The notes: a model not told the origin generated them from the sequence alone. Counted from the first letter of the stretch, positions 32,343-44,189 are shown. The stretch is 64,000 nucleotides of DNA from Pseudomonas aestuarii (GCF_027988105.1 NZ_JAQJZJ010000001.1:186001-250000), one strand, 5' to 3'. Program-made: numbers and translations.

Positions 32343-32885
32343 ATGCAAAACCCGCAGAATCTGATCTGGATCGACCTGGAAATGACCGGGCTCGATCCAG
32401 AAAAGGACGTGATCATTGAAATGGCCACGATCATTACCGATAGCGACCTCAATATCCTGGCCGAGGGCCCGGTGATTGCCGTGCATCAGAGTGACGAGGC
32501 GCTAGCCGGCATGGATGAATGGAACACCCGCACCCATGGCGAAAGCGGCCTGGTCAAGCGCGTGCGCGAGAGCAGGATCAGCCAGGCCGAGGCCGAGGCG
32601 CAGACCATTGCCTTTCTCGAGCAGTGGGTGGCCAAGGGCCAGTCGCCGATCTGCGGTAACAGCATCGGTCAGGATCGGCGTTTTCTCTATCGTTACATGC
32701 CGGATCTGGAAGCGTATTTCCACTACCGCTACCTGGATGTCTCGACCCTGAAGATCCTCGCCGAGCGCTGGGCGCCGAAACTCAAGGAGGGCTTCCAGAA
32801 GAAAGCCAGCCACCAGGCGCTTGACGATATTCGCGAGTCCATCGCCGAGCTCAAGTACTACCGCGAGCACTTCATCAAGGCTTGA
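32343..32885 (+). CDS. orn: oligoribonuclease
   Basis: Orn is the essential 3'-5' exonuclease for dinucleotides; in pseudomonads it degrades pGpG and so completes c-di-GMP turnover. The 180-residue DEDD-family protein has [10 protein letters not shown] (first two catalytic acids), a central [10 protein letters not shown] and the C-terminal [11 protein letters not shown]. The ATG at 32343 follows GAGGAGTAC. Its presence close to fimX and PilZ-like genes is conserved synteny, not evidence of an operon. Confidence 0.97.
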   Translation: MQNPQNLIWIDLEMTGLDPEKDVIIEMATIITDSDLNILAEGPVIAVHQSDEALAGMDEWNTRTHGESGLVKRVRESRISQAEAEAQTIAFLEQWVAKGQSPICGNSIGQDRRFLYRYMPDLEAYFHYRYLDVSTLKILAERWAPKLKEGFQKKASHQALDDIRESIAELKYYREHFIKA

Positions 32886-32894
32886 GCCTTGGGT

Positions 32895-33968
32895 TTAGGG
32901 GGCGCGCCGTTCGGCGTGGCGCGCCAGCGCCCATTCGACATGCTCGCGCACCAGCGCCGAGGGGTGGTCGCGGCGCGCCTCGAGCGCCTCGAGCACCGGG
33001 ATACTCGAGGGGGCATTGCCCAGGCCGACCGCCAGGTTACGTAGCCAGCGCTCGTAGCCGGCGCGGCGCAACGGCGAGCCTTCGGTGCGACTGAGAAATT
33101 CTTCTTCGCTCCAACGGAACAGCGCGGCCAGCTCGGCGTTGTCCAGTTGATGGCGCGGCTGGAAGTCGCCCTGCTCGGTGGGGCGGGCAAAGCGGTTCCA
33201 CGGGCAGACCAGCTGACAGTCGTCGCAGCCGAACACGCGGTTGCCGATCGGTGCGCGCAGCTCCACGGGGATCGAGCCTTTCAGTTCGATGGTCAGGTAG
33301 GAAATGCAGCGCCGTGCATCCAGCAGGTAAGGGCCGACAAAGGCCCCGGTCGGGCAGATGTCCAGGCACGCGCTGCAGCGCCCGCAATGTTCGCTGGCGT
33401 GCGGCGCGTCGACCGGCAGGGGCAGGTCGACGAACAGCTCACCCAGGAAGAAATAGCTGCCGGCCTTGCGGTTGAGCACCAGGGTGTTCTTGCCGATCCA
33501 GCCGAGCCCGGCCTGTTCGGCGATGGCTTTTTCCAGTACCGGGGCACTGTCGACAAAGGCGCGATAACCGAAGGGACCGACCTGTTGCTGGATGCGCTCG
33601 GCCAGCTGCTGCAGGCGCTTGCGAATCAGCTTGTGGTAATCGCGCCCCAGGGCGTAGCGCGAGACATAGGCCTTCTCCGGCTCGCCCAGGCGCTGGGCCA
33701 TTTGCGTGTCGCCGGGCAGGTAATCCATGCGCAGCGACACCACCCGCAAGGTGCCGGGTACCAGCTGGTCGGGATGCGAGCGTTTGCTGCCGTGGGCGGC
33801 CATGTAGTCCATCTCGCCCTGGTAGCCGGCGTCCAGCCAGCGTTGCAGGTGCGCCTCGTGCTCGCCCAGCTCCAGCCCGGCGATGCCGACCTGTTGAAAG
33901 CCCAGCTCGCGGCCCCAGTCCTTGATCGATTGGGCGAGGGCGGCGAGGTCGAGTGCGGCAGTTGTCAT
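32895..33968 (-). CDS. queG: epoxyqueuosine reductase
   Basis: QueG performs the last step of queuosine synthesis, a cobalamin-dependent reduction of epoxyqueuosine in tRNA. The 357-residue protein carries two [4Fe-4S] motifs, CGRCSACLDICP and CDDCQLVCPWN, and a C-terminal HEAT-like helical part (about 285-350). It converges on orn with a 9-nt gap and is divergent from nnr. Confidence 0.95.
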   Translation of the reverse strand: MTTAALDLAALAQSIKDWGRELGFQQVGIAGLELGEHEAHLQRWLDAGYQGEMDYMAAHGSKRSHPDQLVPGTLRVVSLRMDYLPGDTQMAQRLGEPEKAYVSRYALGRDYHKLIRKRLQQLAERIQQQVGPFGYRAFVDSAPVLEKAIAEQAGLGWIGKNTLVLNRKAGSYFFLGELFVDLPLPVDAPHASEHCGRCSACLDICPTGAFVGPYLLDARRCISYLTIELKGSIPVELRAPIGNRVFGCDDCQLVCPWNRFARPTEQGDFQPRHQLDNAELAALFRWSEEEFLSRTEGSPLRRAGYERWLRNLAVGLGNAPSSIPVLEALEARRDHPSALVREHVEWALARHAERRAP

Positions 33969-34027
33969 ATGGGGCGGGTAACCGGGGCGGAGGTGAGTAT
34001 AATTCTGCCAGACATCGGAGCCGACGC

Positions 34028-35518
34028 ATGCCGCAATCGCCAGACAATCTTCCCCTCGCCCTGTATAGCGCCGCTCAGGTGCGCGAACTGGATGCCCGCC
34101 TGATCGCCGCCGGTACCCCCGGTTTCGAGCTGATGAGCCGCGCTGCTCATGCCATCTGGCGGGCGCTGCGTCGCCGTTGGCCGGACGCCGGGGCGCTGTC
34201 GGTCCTGGCCGGCTGCGGCAACAATGCCGGTGACGGTTACCTGGTGGCCGCTCTGGCGTTGCGTGCCGGCTGGCGCGTGCAACTGTTGGCGGTGGGCGAT
34301 CCGGCGCAGCTGCGGGGCGATGCAGCGCTGGCGCGCGATGAGGCGCAGGCCGCTGGCGTGACGATCCAGCCCTGGAGCGAGTGCGCCGCGCTGAGTGGCG
34401 TTGTGCTCGATGCGCTGCTTGGCACCGGTCTGAACGGCGCGGTGCGTGAACCCTATGCCCGGGCGATCCGCCTGCTCAACGCCAGTGGCCTGCCGGTTCT
34501 GGCGGTGGATATTCCCTCGGGCCTGTGCGCCGATCGTGGTCAGGTGCTGGGCGTGGCGGTGCGTGCGCAGCTGACAGTGACCCTGATCGGCCTGAAGCTG
34601 GGGCTGTTCACCGGGGTGGCGCCCGATTGGGTGGGCGAGCTGGTATTCGATGACCTGCAGGCCGACCCGGCGCTGGTTGCTCGGCAGGCGTGCGTGGCGC
34701 AACGCCTGGCCGGGGCGAATGTGCCGCGCTTGCCGGCGCGACCGCGCGGCGTGCACAAGGGCCAGCTGGGTCATGTGCTGGTGGTTGGCGGTGATCGCGG
34801 CTTGGCCGGCGCCGCCCTGTTGGCGGCGCAGAGCGCGTTGCGCAGCGGCGCCGGGATGGTGTCCCTGGCCACCCGAGGCGAACATCTGGCCGCGGCGCAG
34901 GCGCGCATCCCCGAGGTGATGGGCTTTGCCGTGGCCTCGGCCAATCAGTTGCGGTCGCTCGGCGCTGCGGCCAGTGTCTGGGTGGTCGGGCCGGGCCTGG
35001 GCCAGGGGGCCTGGGGTCGCAGCCTGTTGTCGCTGGCGGCAATCACCGACGCGCCACAGGTGTGGGATGCCGATGCCCTGAACCTGATGGCCGCTGGTGT
35101 GGTCAAGATGCCGGGCGGTGGTGTGATCACCCCGCATCCAGGCGAAGCCGCGCGCTTGCTGGGTATCAGTAGCGCCGCTGTGCAGGCAGATCGTCCGGCA
35201 GCGGCGCTGGCCTTGGCCCGGCGCTATCAGGCGGTGTGTGTGCTCAAGGGCGCGGGCACACTGCTGGCCGATCCAGCTGGGCAGCTGTTGCTCTGTGATC
35301 GCGGCCATCCGGCAATGGCCGGCGCCGGCCTGGGCGATGTGCTGGCGGGCCTGATTGGTGCGCTGCTGGCGCAGGGCTTGCCGGTGCTGGCGGCGGCCAG
35401 TCTGGCCGTCTGGCTGCATGCGAGCGCGGGTGAACGTCTGGCCGAACAGGGCTGTGGGTTGGCGGCGAGCGATCTGTGCGCCGTCATTCGTCAATTGTTG
35501 CTGGAGCAGTCAGCTTGA
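34028..35518 (+). CDS. nnr: bifunctional NAD(P)H-hydrate epimerase / ADP-dependent dehydratase
   Basis: This enzyme repairs hydrated NAD(P)H. The 496-residue protein joins an N-terminal YjeF epimerase domain (residues ~10-215, with [17 protein letters not shown]) to a C-terminal ribokinase-like dehydratase domain ([35 protein letters not shown], and the catalytic [19 protein letters not shown]). The start at 34028 gives [22 protein letters not shown]. The stop overlaps the tsaE TTG start by 4 bp, so it leads the superoperon. Confidence 0.95.
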   Translation: MPQSPDNLPLALYSAAQVRELDARLIAAGTPGFELMSRAAHAIWRALRRRWPDAGALSVLAGCGNNAGDGYLVAALALRAGWRVQLLAVGDPAQLRGDAALARDEAQAAGVTIQPWSECAALSGVVLDALLGTGLNGAVREPYARAIRLLNASGLPVLAVDIPSGLCADRGQVLGVAVRAQLTVTLIGLKLGLFTGVAPDWVGELVFDDLQADPALVARQACVAQRLAGANVPRLPARPRGVHKGQLGHVLVVGGDRGLAGAALLAAQSALRSGAGMVSLATRGEHLAAAQARIPEVMGFAVASANQLRSLGAAASVWVVGPGLGQGAWGRSLLSLAAITDAPQVWDADALNLMAAGVVKMPGGGVITPHPGEAARLLGISSAAVQADRPAAALALARRYQAVCVLKGAGTLLADPAGQLLLCDRGHPAMAGAGLGDVLAGLIGALLAQGLPVLAAASLAVWLHASAGERLAEQGCGLAASDLCAVIRQLLLEQSA

Positions 35519-35982
35519 CCGAACTAGAGCTGTATGCCGCCGATGAAGCGGCGATGTTGAACCTGGGCGCGCGCATCGCCCGGGTGACTGGCGGGCGTGG
35601 GGTGATCTATCTGCATGGCGACCTGGGTGCCGGAAAAACCACCCTGTCGCGCGGGATCATTCGCGGTCTTGGCCATGTCGGGGCGGTCAAGAGTCCGACC
35701 TTCACCCTGGTCGAGCCTTACGAAATCGATGCGGTGCGCGTGTTCCATTTCGACCTGTATCGCCTGGTCGATCCGGAGGAACTGGAGTACCTGGGGATAC
35801 GCGACTACTTCGAGGGTGATGCCTTGTGCCTGGTCGAGTGGCCAGAGCGCGGTGCAGGCGTTTTGCCAAAGGCCGACATGGACATTACCATTACCGCGCA
35901 AGCGCCCGGTCGCGCCCTGCATCTGCAGGCGCAAGGCGTACGCGGCAAAACCTGGTGTGCCGCTTTGGCCGCTGGAGCATGA
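35515..35982 (+). CDS. tsaE: tRNA t6A synthesis ATPase TsaE
   Basis: TsaE is the small ATPase that drives the TsaBD complex in t6A37 modification. The 155-residue protein has Walker [15 protein letters not shown], then the family pattern [34 protein letters not shown] and LVEWPERG. Its TTG start at 35515 overlaps the nnr stop (TTGA) and is preceded by CTGGAG. It is followed 22 nt later by amiB. Confidence 0.95.
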   Translation: MTELELYAADEAAMLNLGARIARVTGGRGVIYLHGDLGAGKTTLSRGIIRGLGHVGAVKSPTFTLVEPYEIDAVRVFHFDLYRLVDPEELEYLGIRDYFEGDALCLVEWPERGAGVLPKADMDITITAQAPGRALHLQAQGVRGKTWCAALAAGA

Positions 35983-36004
35983 TCAAAACAAAATGGGGTC
36001 GGGT

Positions 36005-37423
36005 ATGCGCATAGGCGCGCGTTTCATCGCGGTTGGAGTGGTACTGGCGGCGCTGGCTGTCGAGGTGTTTGCCGCTTCGGATGTGCGCAGCGTCAGGCTG
36101 TGGCGTGCGCCGGACAACACGCGGCTGGTATTCGACCTGTCCGGTCCGGTGCAGCACAGTGTCTTTACCCTCACGGCACCGAATCGCATCGTCATCGATG
36201 TCAGCGGCGCCAAGCTGGTGACTGGCTTCGATAACCTGGCGCTGACTAATACCCCCATTACCGGGGTGCGTTCGGCGCAACGCACGCCAGAAGATCTGCG
36301 CGTGGTGATCGATTTGTCGGCGCAGGTCACACCGAAGAGTTTTGTCCTGGCGCCCAACCAGCAATACGGCCATCGCCTGGTGGTTGATCTGTTCGATCAG
36401 GAGTCGGGTGCGGCCCCCAGCCTGCCCGTGACGCAGGTTGCCAGTGCGCCGCCGCTACCGGTCACGCCGACCCAGACGCCGTCCAAGTGGACGCCGTTGC
36501 CCAGTGGCAAGCGCGATATCGTCATCGCCATCGATGCCGGTCACGGCGGCGAAGATCCAGGCGCGTTGTCTCCGGTCAAGGGTTTGTTCGAGAAGCACGT
36601 GACCCTGGCAATTGCCAAGGAGCTGCTGCGCCAGGTCAATGCCGAGAAAGGCTATCGCGGTGAGTTGGTGCGTACCGGCGACTATTTCATCCCATTGCGC
36701 AAGCGCACCGACATCGCGCGCAAGAAAGGTGCCGATCTGTTCGTTTCGATTCATGCCGATGCGGCGCCGCGGGCGGCGGCCTTTGGCGCGTCGGTGTATG
36801 CCCTGTCGGATCGCGGCGCCACCTCGGAGACGGCGCGCTGGCTGGCCGACTCGGAGAACCAGTCGGACCTGATCGGCGGCGCCGGCAATGTCAGTCTGGA
36901 CGATAAGGACCGTATGCTGGCCGGGGTATTGCTGGATCTGTCGATGACCGCCTCGCTGTCGTCCAGCCTGAATGTCGGCAACAAGGTCCTGAACAATATG
37001 GGGCGGATCACCCCGCTGCATAAGCGTCGGGTCGAGCAGGCGGGTTTCATGGTACTCAAATCGCCGGATATGCCGTCTATCCTGGTCGAAACCGGTTTCA
37101 TCTCCAACCCTAATGAGGGGCGCAAGCTGGCCAGTGTCGGCCATCAGCAGGCGCTGGCACGCTCTATCGTGACCGGCGTGCGGCAGTTCTTTCAGCAAAA
37201 CCCGCCGCCCGGCAGCTACGTCGCCTGGCAGCGTGATAACGGCAAGATCGCCCAGGGACCGCGCGAGCACGTGGTCAGCTCCGGTGAGAGCCTGGCGTTG
37301 ATTGCGCTACGTTATCAGGTCAGCTTGGGCGCTCTGCGCAGTGCCAACTCGCTGCGCTCCGACGTGATCAAGGTCGGCCAGACCCTGCAGATTCCAAGCA
37401 CCGCACTGGCGGCTCAACCATGA
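36005..37423 (+). CDS. amiB: N-acetylmuramoyl-L-alanine amidase AmiB
   Basis: AmiB is a periplasmic zinc amidase that splits septal peptidoglycan. The 472-residue protein has a signal peptide ([23 protein letters not shown]), an N-terminal AMIN domain (~28-135), an Amidase_3 domain with [18 protein letters not shown] and the [13 protein letters not shown] end, and a C-terminal LysM repeat ([19 protein letters not shown]). The C-terminal LysM is typical of pseudomonad AmiB. An ATG four codons upstream (35993) is an alternative start. The stop overlaps mutL by 4 bp (ATGA). Confidence 0.95.
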   Translation: MRIGARFIAVGVVLAALAVEVFAASDVRSVRLWRAPDNTRLVFDLSGPVQHSVFTLTAPNRIVIDVSGAKLVTGFDNLALTNTPITGVRSAQRTPEDLRVVIDLSAQVTPKSFVLAPNQQYGHRLVVDLFDQESGAAPSLPVTQVASAPPLPVTPTQTPSKWTPLPSGKRDIVIAIDAGHGGEDPGALSPVKGLFEKHVTLAIAKELLRQVNAEKGYRGELVRTGDYFIPLRKRTDIARKKGADLFVSIHADAAPRAAAFGASVYALSDRGATSETARWLADSENQSDLIGGAGNVSLDDKDRMLAGVLLDLSMTASLSSSLNVGNKVLNNMGRITPLHKRRVEQAGFMVLKSPDMPSILVETGFISNPNEGRKLASVGHQQALARSIVTGVRQFFQQNPPPGSYVAWQRDNGKIAQGPREHVVSSGESLALIALRYQVSLGALRSANSLRSDVIKVGQTLQIPSTALAAQP

Positions 37424-39291
37424 GTAACGAAGCGCGTATCCAGTTGCTGAGTCCGCGGCTGGCCAACCAGATCGCCGCCGGCGAGGTGGTCGAGCGGCCC
37501 GCTTCGGTGATCAAGGAGCTGCTCGAGAACAGCCTGGACTCCGGCGCCCGCCGCATCGACGTGGATGTCGAGCAGGGTGGGGTCAAGCTGCTACGGGTGC
37601 GTGACGACGGTGGTGGCATCGCCCCGGACGATCTGCCGTTGGCGTTGGCCCGGCATGCCACCAGCAAGATCCGTGAGCTTGAAGACCTCGAGCAGGTGAT
37701 GAGCCTGGGCTTTCGTGGCGAGGCGCTGGCTTCGATCAGTTCGGTCGCACGCCTGACCCTGACTTCGCGCACGGCGGACGCCGAGCAGGCCTGGCAGGTG
37801 GAAACCGAAGGCCGCGATATGCAGCCACGCGTGCAGCCGGCCGCGCATCCGGTTGGCACCTCGGTGGAGGTGCGCGACCTGTTCTTCAATACCCCGGCGC
37901 GGCGCAAGTTTCTCAAGACCGAGAAGACCGAATTCGATCACCTGCAGGAAGTCATCAAGCGCTTGGCGCTGGCGCGTTTCGATGTGGCTTTCCATTTGCG
38001 CCATAACGGCAAGACCCTGCTGGGGTTGCATGAGGCGCATGACGATGTCAGTCGTGCGCGGCGGGTGGCTTCAGTCTGTGGGGCGGCCTTCCTCGAGCAG
38101 GCGCTGCCCATCGAGGTCGAGCGCAATGGCCTGCGTCTGTGGGGCTGGGTTGGCTTGCCGACCTTCTCGCGCAGCCAGGCAGACCTGCAGTATTTCTACG
38201 TCAACGGCCGCACGGTGCGCGACAAGCTGGTCGCCCATGCGGTGCGTCAGGCCTATCGCGATGTGCTGTTCAATGGCCGTCATCCGACCTTTGTGCTGTT
38301 CCTGGAGATCGACCCCTCAGTGGTCGATGTCAACGTACACCCGACCAAGCACGAAGTGCGCTTTCGCGACGGACGCATGGTCCATGACTTTCTTTACGGC
38401 ACCCTGCATCGCGCCTTGGGCGATGTGCGTCCGGAAGACCAGCTGGCGGCACCGGCCGCTGTGAGCGGCATGCTGGCCCCGGTTGGGCAGGCGGCCGGTG
38501 AATTCGGTGCCCAGGGCGAGATCGGTTTGGCGGCCAGTTTGCTCGAGCCGGCGCCGGGCGAGTCGATCTGGCGCTCGCCGGGAGCTGGCTATCAGGGGCA
38601 GCGACCGCAGGCCGGAGTGCCGGCTGCCGAGGTGCAGGGGGCCTACCGCGAGTATTTCGCGCCGCTGAGCGTGACGCCGGCAAGCCTGCCCGAGGCGCAG
38701 GGCGATGTGCCGCCGCTCGGTTATGCCATCGCCCAGCTCAAGGGGGTGTATATCCTCGCCGAGAACGTGCAGGGGCTGGTGCTGGTCGACATGCATGCGG
38801 CGCACGAGCGGATCACCTATGAGCGGCTAAAGGTCGCCATGGCCAGCGAGGGGCTGCGCGGGCAGCCATTGCTGGTGCCCGAATCCCTTGCCGTCAGTCA
38901 GCGTGAGGCGGATTGCGCCGAGGAACATGCGGCCTGGTTCCAGCGTCTGGGTTTCGAGTTGCAGCGTCTGGGGCCGGAAAGTCTGGCTATCCGGCAGATT
39001 CCTGCGCTGCTCAAGCAGGCCGAGGCCAATCGATTGGTGGCGGATGTGTTGTCCGACCTGCTCGAGTACGGCACCAGTGACCGGATTCAGGCCCACCTCA
39101 ACGAGCTGCTTGGCACCATGGCCTGTCATGGCGCGGTGCGTGCCAATCGACGCCTGAGCCTGCCGGAAATGAACGCCCTGCTGCGCGACATGGAGCAGAC
39201 GGAGCGCAGCGGTCAGTGTAATCATGGTCGACCGACCTGGACCCAGCTGGCTATGGACGACCTGGATAAGCTGTTCCTGCGTGGTCGCTGA
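37420..39291 (+). CDS. mutL: DNA mismatch repair protein MutL
   Basis: MutL links MutS recognition to strand excision. The 623-residue protein has the GHKL ATPase motifs ([43 protein letters not shown]) and a C-terminal dimerisation domain with [12 protein letters not shown], which fits the DMHAxxExxxxE nuclease motif of pseudomonad MutL, plus CNHGRPTW near the end. It is therefore a nicking MutL, in keeping with absence of MutH in Pseudomonas (known biology). Translationally coupled to amiB. Confidence 0.97.
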   Translation: MSNEARIQLLSPRLANQIAAGEVVERPASVIKELLENSLDSGARRIDVDVEQGGVKLLRVRDDGGGIAPDDLPLALARHATSKIRELEDLEQVMSLGFRGEALASISSVARLTLTSRTADAEQAWQVETEGRDMQPRVQPAAHPVGTSVEVRDLFFNTPARRKFLKTEKTEFDHLQEVIKRLALARFDVAFHLRHNGKTLLGLHEAHDDVSRARRVASVCGAAFLEQALPIEVERNGLRLWGWVGLPTFSRSQADLQYFYVNGRTVRDKLVAHAVRQAYRDVLFNGRHPTFVLFLEIDPSVVDVNVHPTKHEVRFRDGRMVHDFLYGTLHRALGDVRPEDQLAAPAAVSGMLAPVGQAAGEFGAQGEIGLAASLLEPAPGESIWRSPGAGYQGQRPQAGVPAAEVQGAYREYFAPLSVTPASLPEAQGDVPPLGYAIAQLKGVYILAENVQGLVLVDMHAAHERITYERLKVAMASEGLRGQPLLVPESLAVSQREADCAEEHAAWFQRLGFELQRLGPESLAIRQIPALLKQAEANRLVADVLSDLLEYGTSDRIQAHLNELLGTMACHGAVRANRRLSLPEMNALLRDMEQTERSGQCNHGRPTWTQLAMDDLDKLFLRGR

Positions 39292-39339
39292 CCTGGCTGC
39301 GGGCGATTGGCGCTCGCGCCATACCGAGAAGCATTGACG

Positions 39340-40314
39340 ATGTCCGAACGCCTGCCGCCGGCAATTTTCCTGATGGGGCCTACCGCCGCCGGCAAGACCG
39401 ATCTGGCCCTCGAGCTGACGCGGGTGCTGCCGTGTGAACTGATCAGTGTCGATTCGGCCTTGATCTATCGCGGCATGGACATCGGCACCGCCAAGCCCGA
39501 CAAGGCCACTCTTGCCGAGTTTCCCCATCGTCTGATCGACATCCGCGACCCGGCCGAAAGCTACTCGGCGGCGGAGTTTCGTGCCGACGCCCTGGCGGCG
39601 ATGGCCGAGATCAGCGCGCGTGGGCGCATCCCGCTGCTGGTCGGCGGCACCATGCTGTATTACAAGGCGTTGCTCGAAGGTTTGGCCGATATGCCAAGTG
39701 CCGACCCGCAGGTGCGTGCCGAGTTGGCGGCGCGTGCCCAGGTCGAAGGCTGGGATGCCCTGCATCGCGAGCTGCAAGCGGTCGATCCGGAGTCTGCAGC
39801 GCGCATCCATCCCAATGACCCGCAACGGCTGGTTCGGGCGCTGGAAGTGCACCGAGTCAGCGGTTTGAGCATGACCGCGCATCGCCAGCGCCAGGCTGAG
39901 CAAAATCATGTATTGGGCGCCTCAGGTGCGGGACAATTCCCCTATACTGTCGCGCACTTGGCTATCGCTCCGGCGCAGCGCCAGCTGTTGCATGCGCGAA
40001 TTGCACAACGATTTCAGTTGATGTTGGAACAGGGCTTTGTCGGCGAGGTCGAACGCCTGCGTCAGAGAAGTGACCTGCACCTGGGATTACCGTCTATACG
40101 AGCGGTGGGTTATCGCCAGGTGTGGGATTTTCTGGACGGTAACCTGAGCGAGGCGCAGATGCGCGAGCGCGGCATCATCGCCACGCGTCAGCTGGCCAAG
40201 AGGCAGTTTACCTGGTTGCGCAGTTGGGCCGATTTGCACTGGCTGGACAGTCTGGCTTGTGACAATTTACCGCGCGCCTTGAAATACCTAGCAGCGGCCT
40301 CCATATTGACCTGA
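39340..40314 (+). CDS. miaA: tRNA dimethylallyltransferase MiaA
   Basis: MiaA adds the isopentenyl group to A37 of tRNAs reading UNN codons. The 324-residue protein has the P-loop [15 protein letters not shown], the [16 protein letters not shown] block, and [14 protein letters not shown], all family hallmarks. The ATG at 39340 is used; the frame is open a little further upstream. It lies 48 nt after mutL and 102 nt before hfq, the usual amiB-mutL-miaA-hfq order. Confidence 0.96.
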   Translation: MSERLPPAIFLMGPTAAGKTDLALELTRVLPCELISVDSALIYRGMDIGTAKPDKATLAEFPHRLIDIRDPAESYSAAEFRADALAAMAEISARGRIPLLVGGTMLYYKALLEGLADMPSADPQVRAELAARAQVEGWDALHRELQAVDPESAARIHPNDPQRLVRALEVHRVSGLSMTAHRQRQAEQNHVLGASGAGQFPYTVAHLAIAPAQRQLLHARIAQRFQLMLEQGFVGEVERLRQRSDLHLGLPSIRAVGYRQVWDFLDGNLSEAQMRERGIIATRQLAKRQFTWLRSWADLHWLDSLACDNLPRALKYLAAASILT

Positions 40315-40395
40315 GATCTTGTCATTGGCCGTCTATCCTTGGGGGTACCACGGCCTGACGTCATTTATTGTCTTACTAAAACTATTAATTATTGA

Positions 40396-40686
<291 letters not shown>

Positions 40687-40700
40687 TTTAGGAGGTCGTA

Positions 40701-42002
40701 TTGTTCTTCGAGCGCCATGAAGGGGGTGAGCGGGCTGTCCTGGTTCATCTGGACGGTCAAGACTCCGCGGCGCGCGAAGATCCGCAGGAGTTTCAGGAGC
40801 TCGCCATTTCGGCTGGCGCTGACACTGTTGCCTTCCTTAGCGTGCCGAGTAACCGGCTGACGGCGAAATACCTGATCGGCAGTGGCAAGGTCGAGGAGTT
40901 ACGCAACCAGGTCAAGACCCTCGAGGCGGACCTGGTTATCTTCAATCACGTCCTCACGCCCAGCCAGGAACGCAACCTCGAGCGGATTTTCGAGTGCCGG
41001 GTACTCGATCGGACTGGCCTGATTCTCGATATTTTCGCCCAGCGCGCACGTACTCACGAAGGCAAGCTGCAGGTCGAGCTGGCCCAGCTGGATCATCTGA
41101 GCACGCGCCTGGTCCGCGGCTGGACTCACCTGGAGCGGCAGAAGGGGGGGATCGGTCTGCGTGGTCCAGGTGAGACTCAGCTGGAAACCGACCGCCGTTT
41201 GCTGCGGGTACGCATTCGCCAGATCAAGCAAAAACTGGAGAAGGTGCGCAGTCAGCGCGAGCAGGCGCGGCGCGGGCGCAAGCGCGCGGATATCCCCTCG
41301 GTGTCTCTGGTTGGCTACACCAACGCCGGCAAGTCGACCCTGTTCAATGCGCTGACCGAGTCTGATGTGTACGCTGCCGATCAGCTGTTTGCCACCCTGG
41401 ATCCGACCTTGCGTCGACTGGAGTTGGATGACCTGGGGCCGGTGGTGTTAGCCGATACCGTGGGTTTTATTCGTCATCTTCCGCATAAACTGGTCGAAGC
41501 TTTCCGTGCCACCCTCGAGGAGTCGAGCAATTCCGATTTGCTCCTGCATGTGATCGATGCGCATGAGCCTGAGCGTGATCAGCAGATCGAACAGGTGATG
41601 GCGGTGCTGGGCGAGATTGGCGCGCACGAGTTGCCGATGCTCGAGGTGTACAACAAGCTGGATCTGCTCGAGGGTGTTGAACCGCAGATTCAGCGTGATG
41701 CCGATGGCAAACCGCTACGAGTTTGGTTGTCTGCCCGCGACGGGCGTGGCCTGCCTCTGCTGAAGCAAGCCGTTGCCGAGTTGTTGGGCGATGAACTGTT
41801 TATCGCTACCTTGCAGTTGCCGCAGGGCCTGGCGCGCCTGCGTGCACAGTTTTTTGACTTGGGTGCGGTGCTGAGTGAGGCGCATGCCGAAGATGGCAGC
41901 AGTTTGCTGGCAGTACGTCTGCCGCGAATTGAGTTGAATCGACTGGTCACCCGGGCAGGTTTGAAACCGCTGGAATTTATCGAGCAACACACTTTGCAAT
42001 AA
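40701..42002 (+). CDS. hflX: ribosome-associated GTPase HflX
   Basis: HflX splits stalled or heat-damaged ribosomes. The 433-residue protein has an N-terminal HflX domain (GSGKVEELRNQV, VIFNHVLTPSQERNLE), a helical linker (GGIGLRGPGETQLETDRRLL) and a G domain with GYTNAGKSTLFNAL, DTVGFI and NKLD. The start is a TTG (40701) preceded by GGAGG at ideal spacing. It lies directly after hfq, as in most gammaproteobacteria. Confidence 0.96.
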   Translation: MFFERHEGGERAVLVHLDGQDSAAREDPQEFQELAISAGADTVAFLSVPSNRLTAKYLIGSGKVEELRNQVKTLEADLVIFNHVLTPSQERNLERIFECRVLDRTGLILDIFAQRARTHEGKLQVELAQLDHLSTRLVRGWTHLERQKGGIGLRGPGETQLETDRRLLRVRIRQIKQKLEKVRSQREQARRGRKRADIPSVSLVGYTNAGKSTLFNALTESDVYAADQLFATLDPTLRRLELDDLGPVVLADTVGFIRHLPHKLVEAFRATLEESSNSDLLLHVIDAHEPERDQQIEQVMAVLGEIGAHELPMLEVYNKLDLLEGVEPQIQRDADGKPLRVWLSARDGRGLPLLKQAVAELLGDELFIATLQLPQGLARLRAQFFDLGAVLSEAHAEDGSSLLAVRLPRIELNRLVTRAGLKPLEFIEQHTLQ

Positions 42003-42098
42003 AGCCTGCGTCAGTGGTTTTGCCGCTGATGGCCGGCATTCGGTAGCATTGGTCGGCGCGCCGTGGGCGCGTCTTTGCTTTATTAGATGGAGAGCGCT

Positions 42099-43253
42099 AT
42101 GGCTTGGAATGAGCCGGGTGGCAACTCGAACAATCAGGATCCTTGGGGCGGCCGCAAAGGCGGTGATCGCAAGGGGCCGCCGGATCTCGACGAAGCCTTC
42201 CGCAAGCTGCAGGAAAGCCTCAACGGGCTGTTCGGTGGTGGTAAGAAACGTGGCAGTGATGACGGCGCTGGTAAAGGCGGTGGTTTCGGTCTGCTATTCA
42301 TTGGTCTGGGTTTGCTCGCGGCCGTTTGGCTGTACAGCGCGATCTACGTGATCGATGAGCAGGAGCAGGCCGTAGTGCTGCGTTTCGGCAAGTACTACGA
42401 AACCGTAGGGCCGGGCCTGAATATTTACTTCCCGCCAATTGATCGCAAGTTCCAGGAGAACGTCACCCGCGAGCGTGCTTACAGCAAGCAGGGACAGATG
42501 CTCACCGAGGACGAGAACATCATCGAAGTGCCGCTGACCGTGCAGTACAAGATCAGCAATTTGCAGGACTTCGTGCTCAACGTCGATCAGCCGGAAATCA
42601 GCTTGCAGCACGCCACAGACAGCGCCGTGCGCCACGTGGTCGGTTCGACCGAGATGGATCAGGTGCTGACCGAAGGCCGTGAGCTGATGGCCAGTGAGGT
42701 CAAGGATCGCTTGCAGCGCTTCCTCGATACCTATCGCACCGGCATCAATGTGACCCAGGTCAACTTGCAGAGTGCAGCGGCGCCGCGTGAAGTGCAGGAG
42801 GCCTTCGACGATGTGATTCGTGCCCGTGAAGATGAGCAGCGTGAGAAGAATCAGGCGGAAACCTATGCCAATGGCGTGGTGCCGGAAGCGCGCGGTCAGT
42901 CCCAGCGTCTGATCGAAGACGCCAATGGTTACCGCGAGGAAGTGGTTTCCCGTGCAACGGGTGAGGCCGATCGCTTTACCGCTCTGGTTGCCGAGTACCG
43001 CAAGGCGCCGGAAGTCACGCGTGAGCGTTTGTATCTCGACACCATGCAGGAATTGATGAGCAACACCAGCAAGGTGCTGGTGACTGGCGACAAGGGCCAG
43101 AACAATCTGCTTTATCTGCCGCTGGACAAGATGATCGATGGTCGCAGTTCGTCTGCGTCCGGCTCGATCTCGGCTGCGGGTGTCAGTGATGCAAGTTCGC
43201 GAGTGAAAATGGACCCGCGTCAGGTTGAGCTGCGCACAAGGGAGAGCCGCTGA
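42099..43253 (+). CDS. hflK: FtsH protease modulator HflK
   Basis: HflK and HflC form a membrane SPFH complex that surrounds and moderates the FtsH protease. The 384-residue protein has a Gly/Asn-rich cytoplasmic N-terminus (MAWNEPGGNSNNQDPWGG), one membrane helix (GLLFIGLGLLAAVWLYSAIYVI, ~66-87) and an SPFH domain with a long helical C-terminus. The start at 42099 follows GGAGAGCGC. Its stop overlaps the hflC start (TGATG). Confidence 0.96.
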   Translation: MAWNEPGGNSNNQDPWGGRKGGDRKGPPDLDEAFRKLQESLNGLFGGGKKRGSDDGAGKGGGFGLLFIGLGLLAAVWLYSAIYVIDEQEQAVVLRFGKYYETVGPGLNIYFPPIDRKFQENVTRERAYSKQGQMLTEDENIIEVPLTVQYKISNLQDFVLNVDQPEISLQHATDSAVRHVVGSTEMDQVLTEGRELMASEVKDRLQRFLDTYRTGINVTQVNLQSAAAPREVQEAFDDVIRAREDEQREKNQAETYANGVVPEARGQSQRLIEDANGYREEVVSRATGEADRFTALVAEYRKAPEVTRERLYLDTMQELMSNTSKVLVTGDKGQNNLLYLPLDKMIDGRSSSASGSISAAGVSDASSRVKMDPRQVELRTRESR

Positions 43254-44122
43254 TGAGCAATAAATCGCTGATCGCCCTGATTGTTGGCGTAGTGCTGGCG
43301 TTGGTGGCCTGGAACAGCTTCTATATCGTGGCGCAGACCGAGCGGGCCGTGCTGTTGCAGTTCGGCCGTATCGTTCAGCCGGATGTGCAGCCGGGTTTGC
43401 ATGTGAAGGTTCCTTACGTCAATCAGGTGCGCAAGTTCGATGCCCGCCTGCTGACCCTGGATTCCTCCAGCTCGCGTTTCCTCACTCTGGAAAAGAAAGC
43501 GCTGATGGTCGATGCCTTCGCCAAGTGGCGAGTGCTCGATGCCGAGCGTTACTACACCGCGACTTCGGGTATCAAGCAGATTGCCGACGAGCGCCTGGCG
43601 CGTCGTCTGGAGGCTTCGCTGCGTGACCAGTTCGGCAAGCGCACCTTGCACGAGTCGGTTTCCGGCGAGCGTGATGCGCTGATGGCGGACGTTACGGCTT
43701 CGCTCAATCGTGCGGCACAGAGCGAGTTGGGCATTGAGGTGGTGGATGTACGGGTCAAGGGAATTGATCTGCCGAAAGAGGTGAATCGCAGCGTATTCGA
43801 CCGCATGAGCTCCGAGCGTGAGCGTGAGGCTCGCGAGCATCGTGCCAAGGGTAAGGAGTTGGCCGAAGGTATTCGTGCCGATGCCGATCGTCAGCGCCGT
43901 GTGCTGCTGGCCGACGCGTACCGCCAGGCTGAAGAGCTGCGCGGTGATGGTGATGCCCAGGCGGCGGCTATCTACGCCAAGGCCTATGGTCAGGATCAGG
44001 AGTTCTACTCCTTCTATCGCAGCCTGAGGGCTTATCGCGAGAGCTTCGCGGACAAGCGTGATGTGTTGGTGCTTGATCCGAGCAGCGATTTCTTCCGCTA
44101 CCTGGAAAAGTCCAAACCTTGA
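43253..44122 (+). CDS. hflC: FtsH protease modulator HflC
   Basis: HflC is the partner of HflK. The 289-residue protein has one N-terminal membrane helix (LIALIVGVVLALVAWNSFYIV) and an SPFH domain (QTERAVLLQFGRIVQPDVQPGLHVKVP) ending in a coiled-coil region rich in Glu, Arg and Ala and the typical YSFYRSLRAYRESF. Start overlaps the hflK stop. A strong terminator follows 67 nt later. Confidence 0.96.
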   Translation: MSNKSLIALIVGVVLALVAWNSFYIVAQTERAVLLQFGRIVQPDVQPGLHVKVPYVNQVRKFDARLLTLDSSSSRFLTLEKKALMVDAFAKWRVLDAERYYTATSGIKQIADERLARRLEASLRDQFGKRTLHESVSGERDALMADVTASLNRAAQSELGIEVVDVRVKGIDLPKEVNRSVFDRMSSEREREAREHRAKGKELAEGIRADADRQRRVLLADAYRQAEELRGDGDAQAAAIYAKAYGQDQEFYSFYRSLRAYRESFADKRDVLVLDPSSDFFRYLEKSKP

Positions 44123-44189
44123 CCTCTGCTCCGGCGGGCGCAAGGCGTCCGTCGGGGTGACCGCTGAAGAAAACGTGGTATCATGCGGC

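Noticed and set aside
33965..35494. 509-codon open frame opposite nnr
   Set aside because: Nnr has both enzyme domains with intact motifs; the antisense frame has none.
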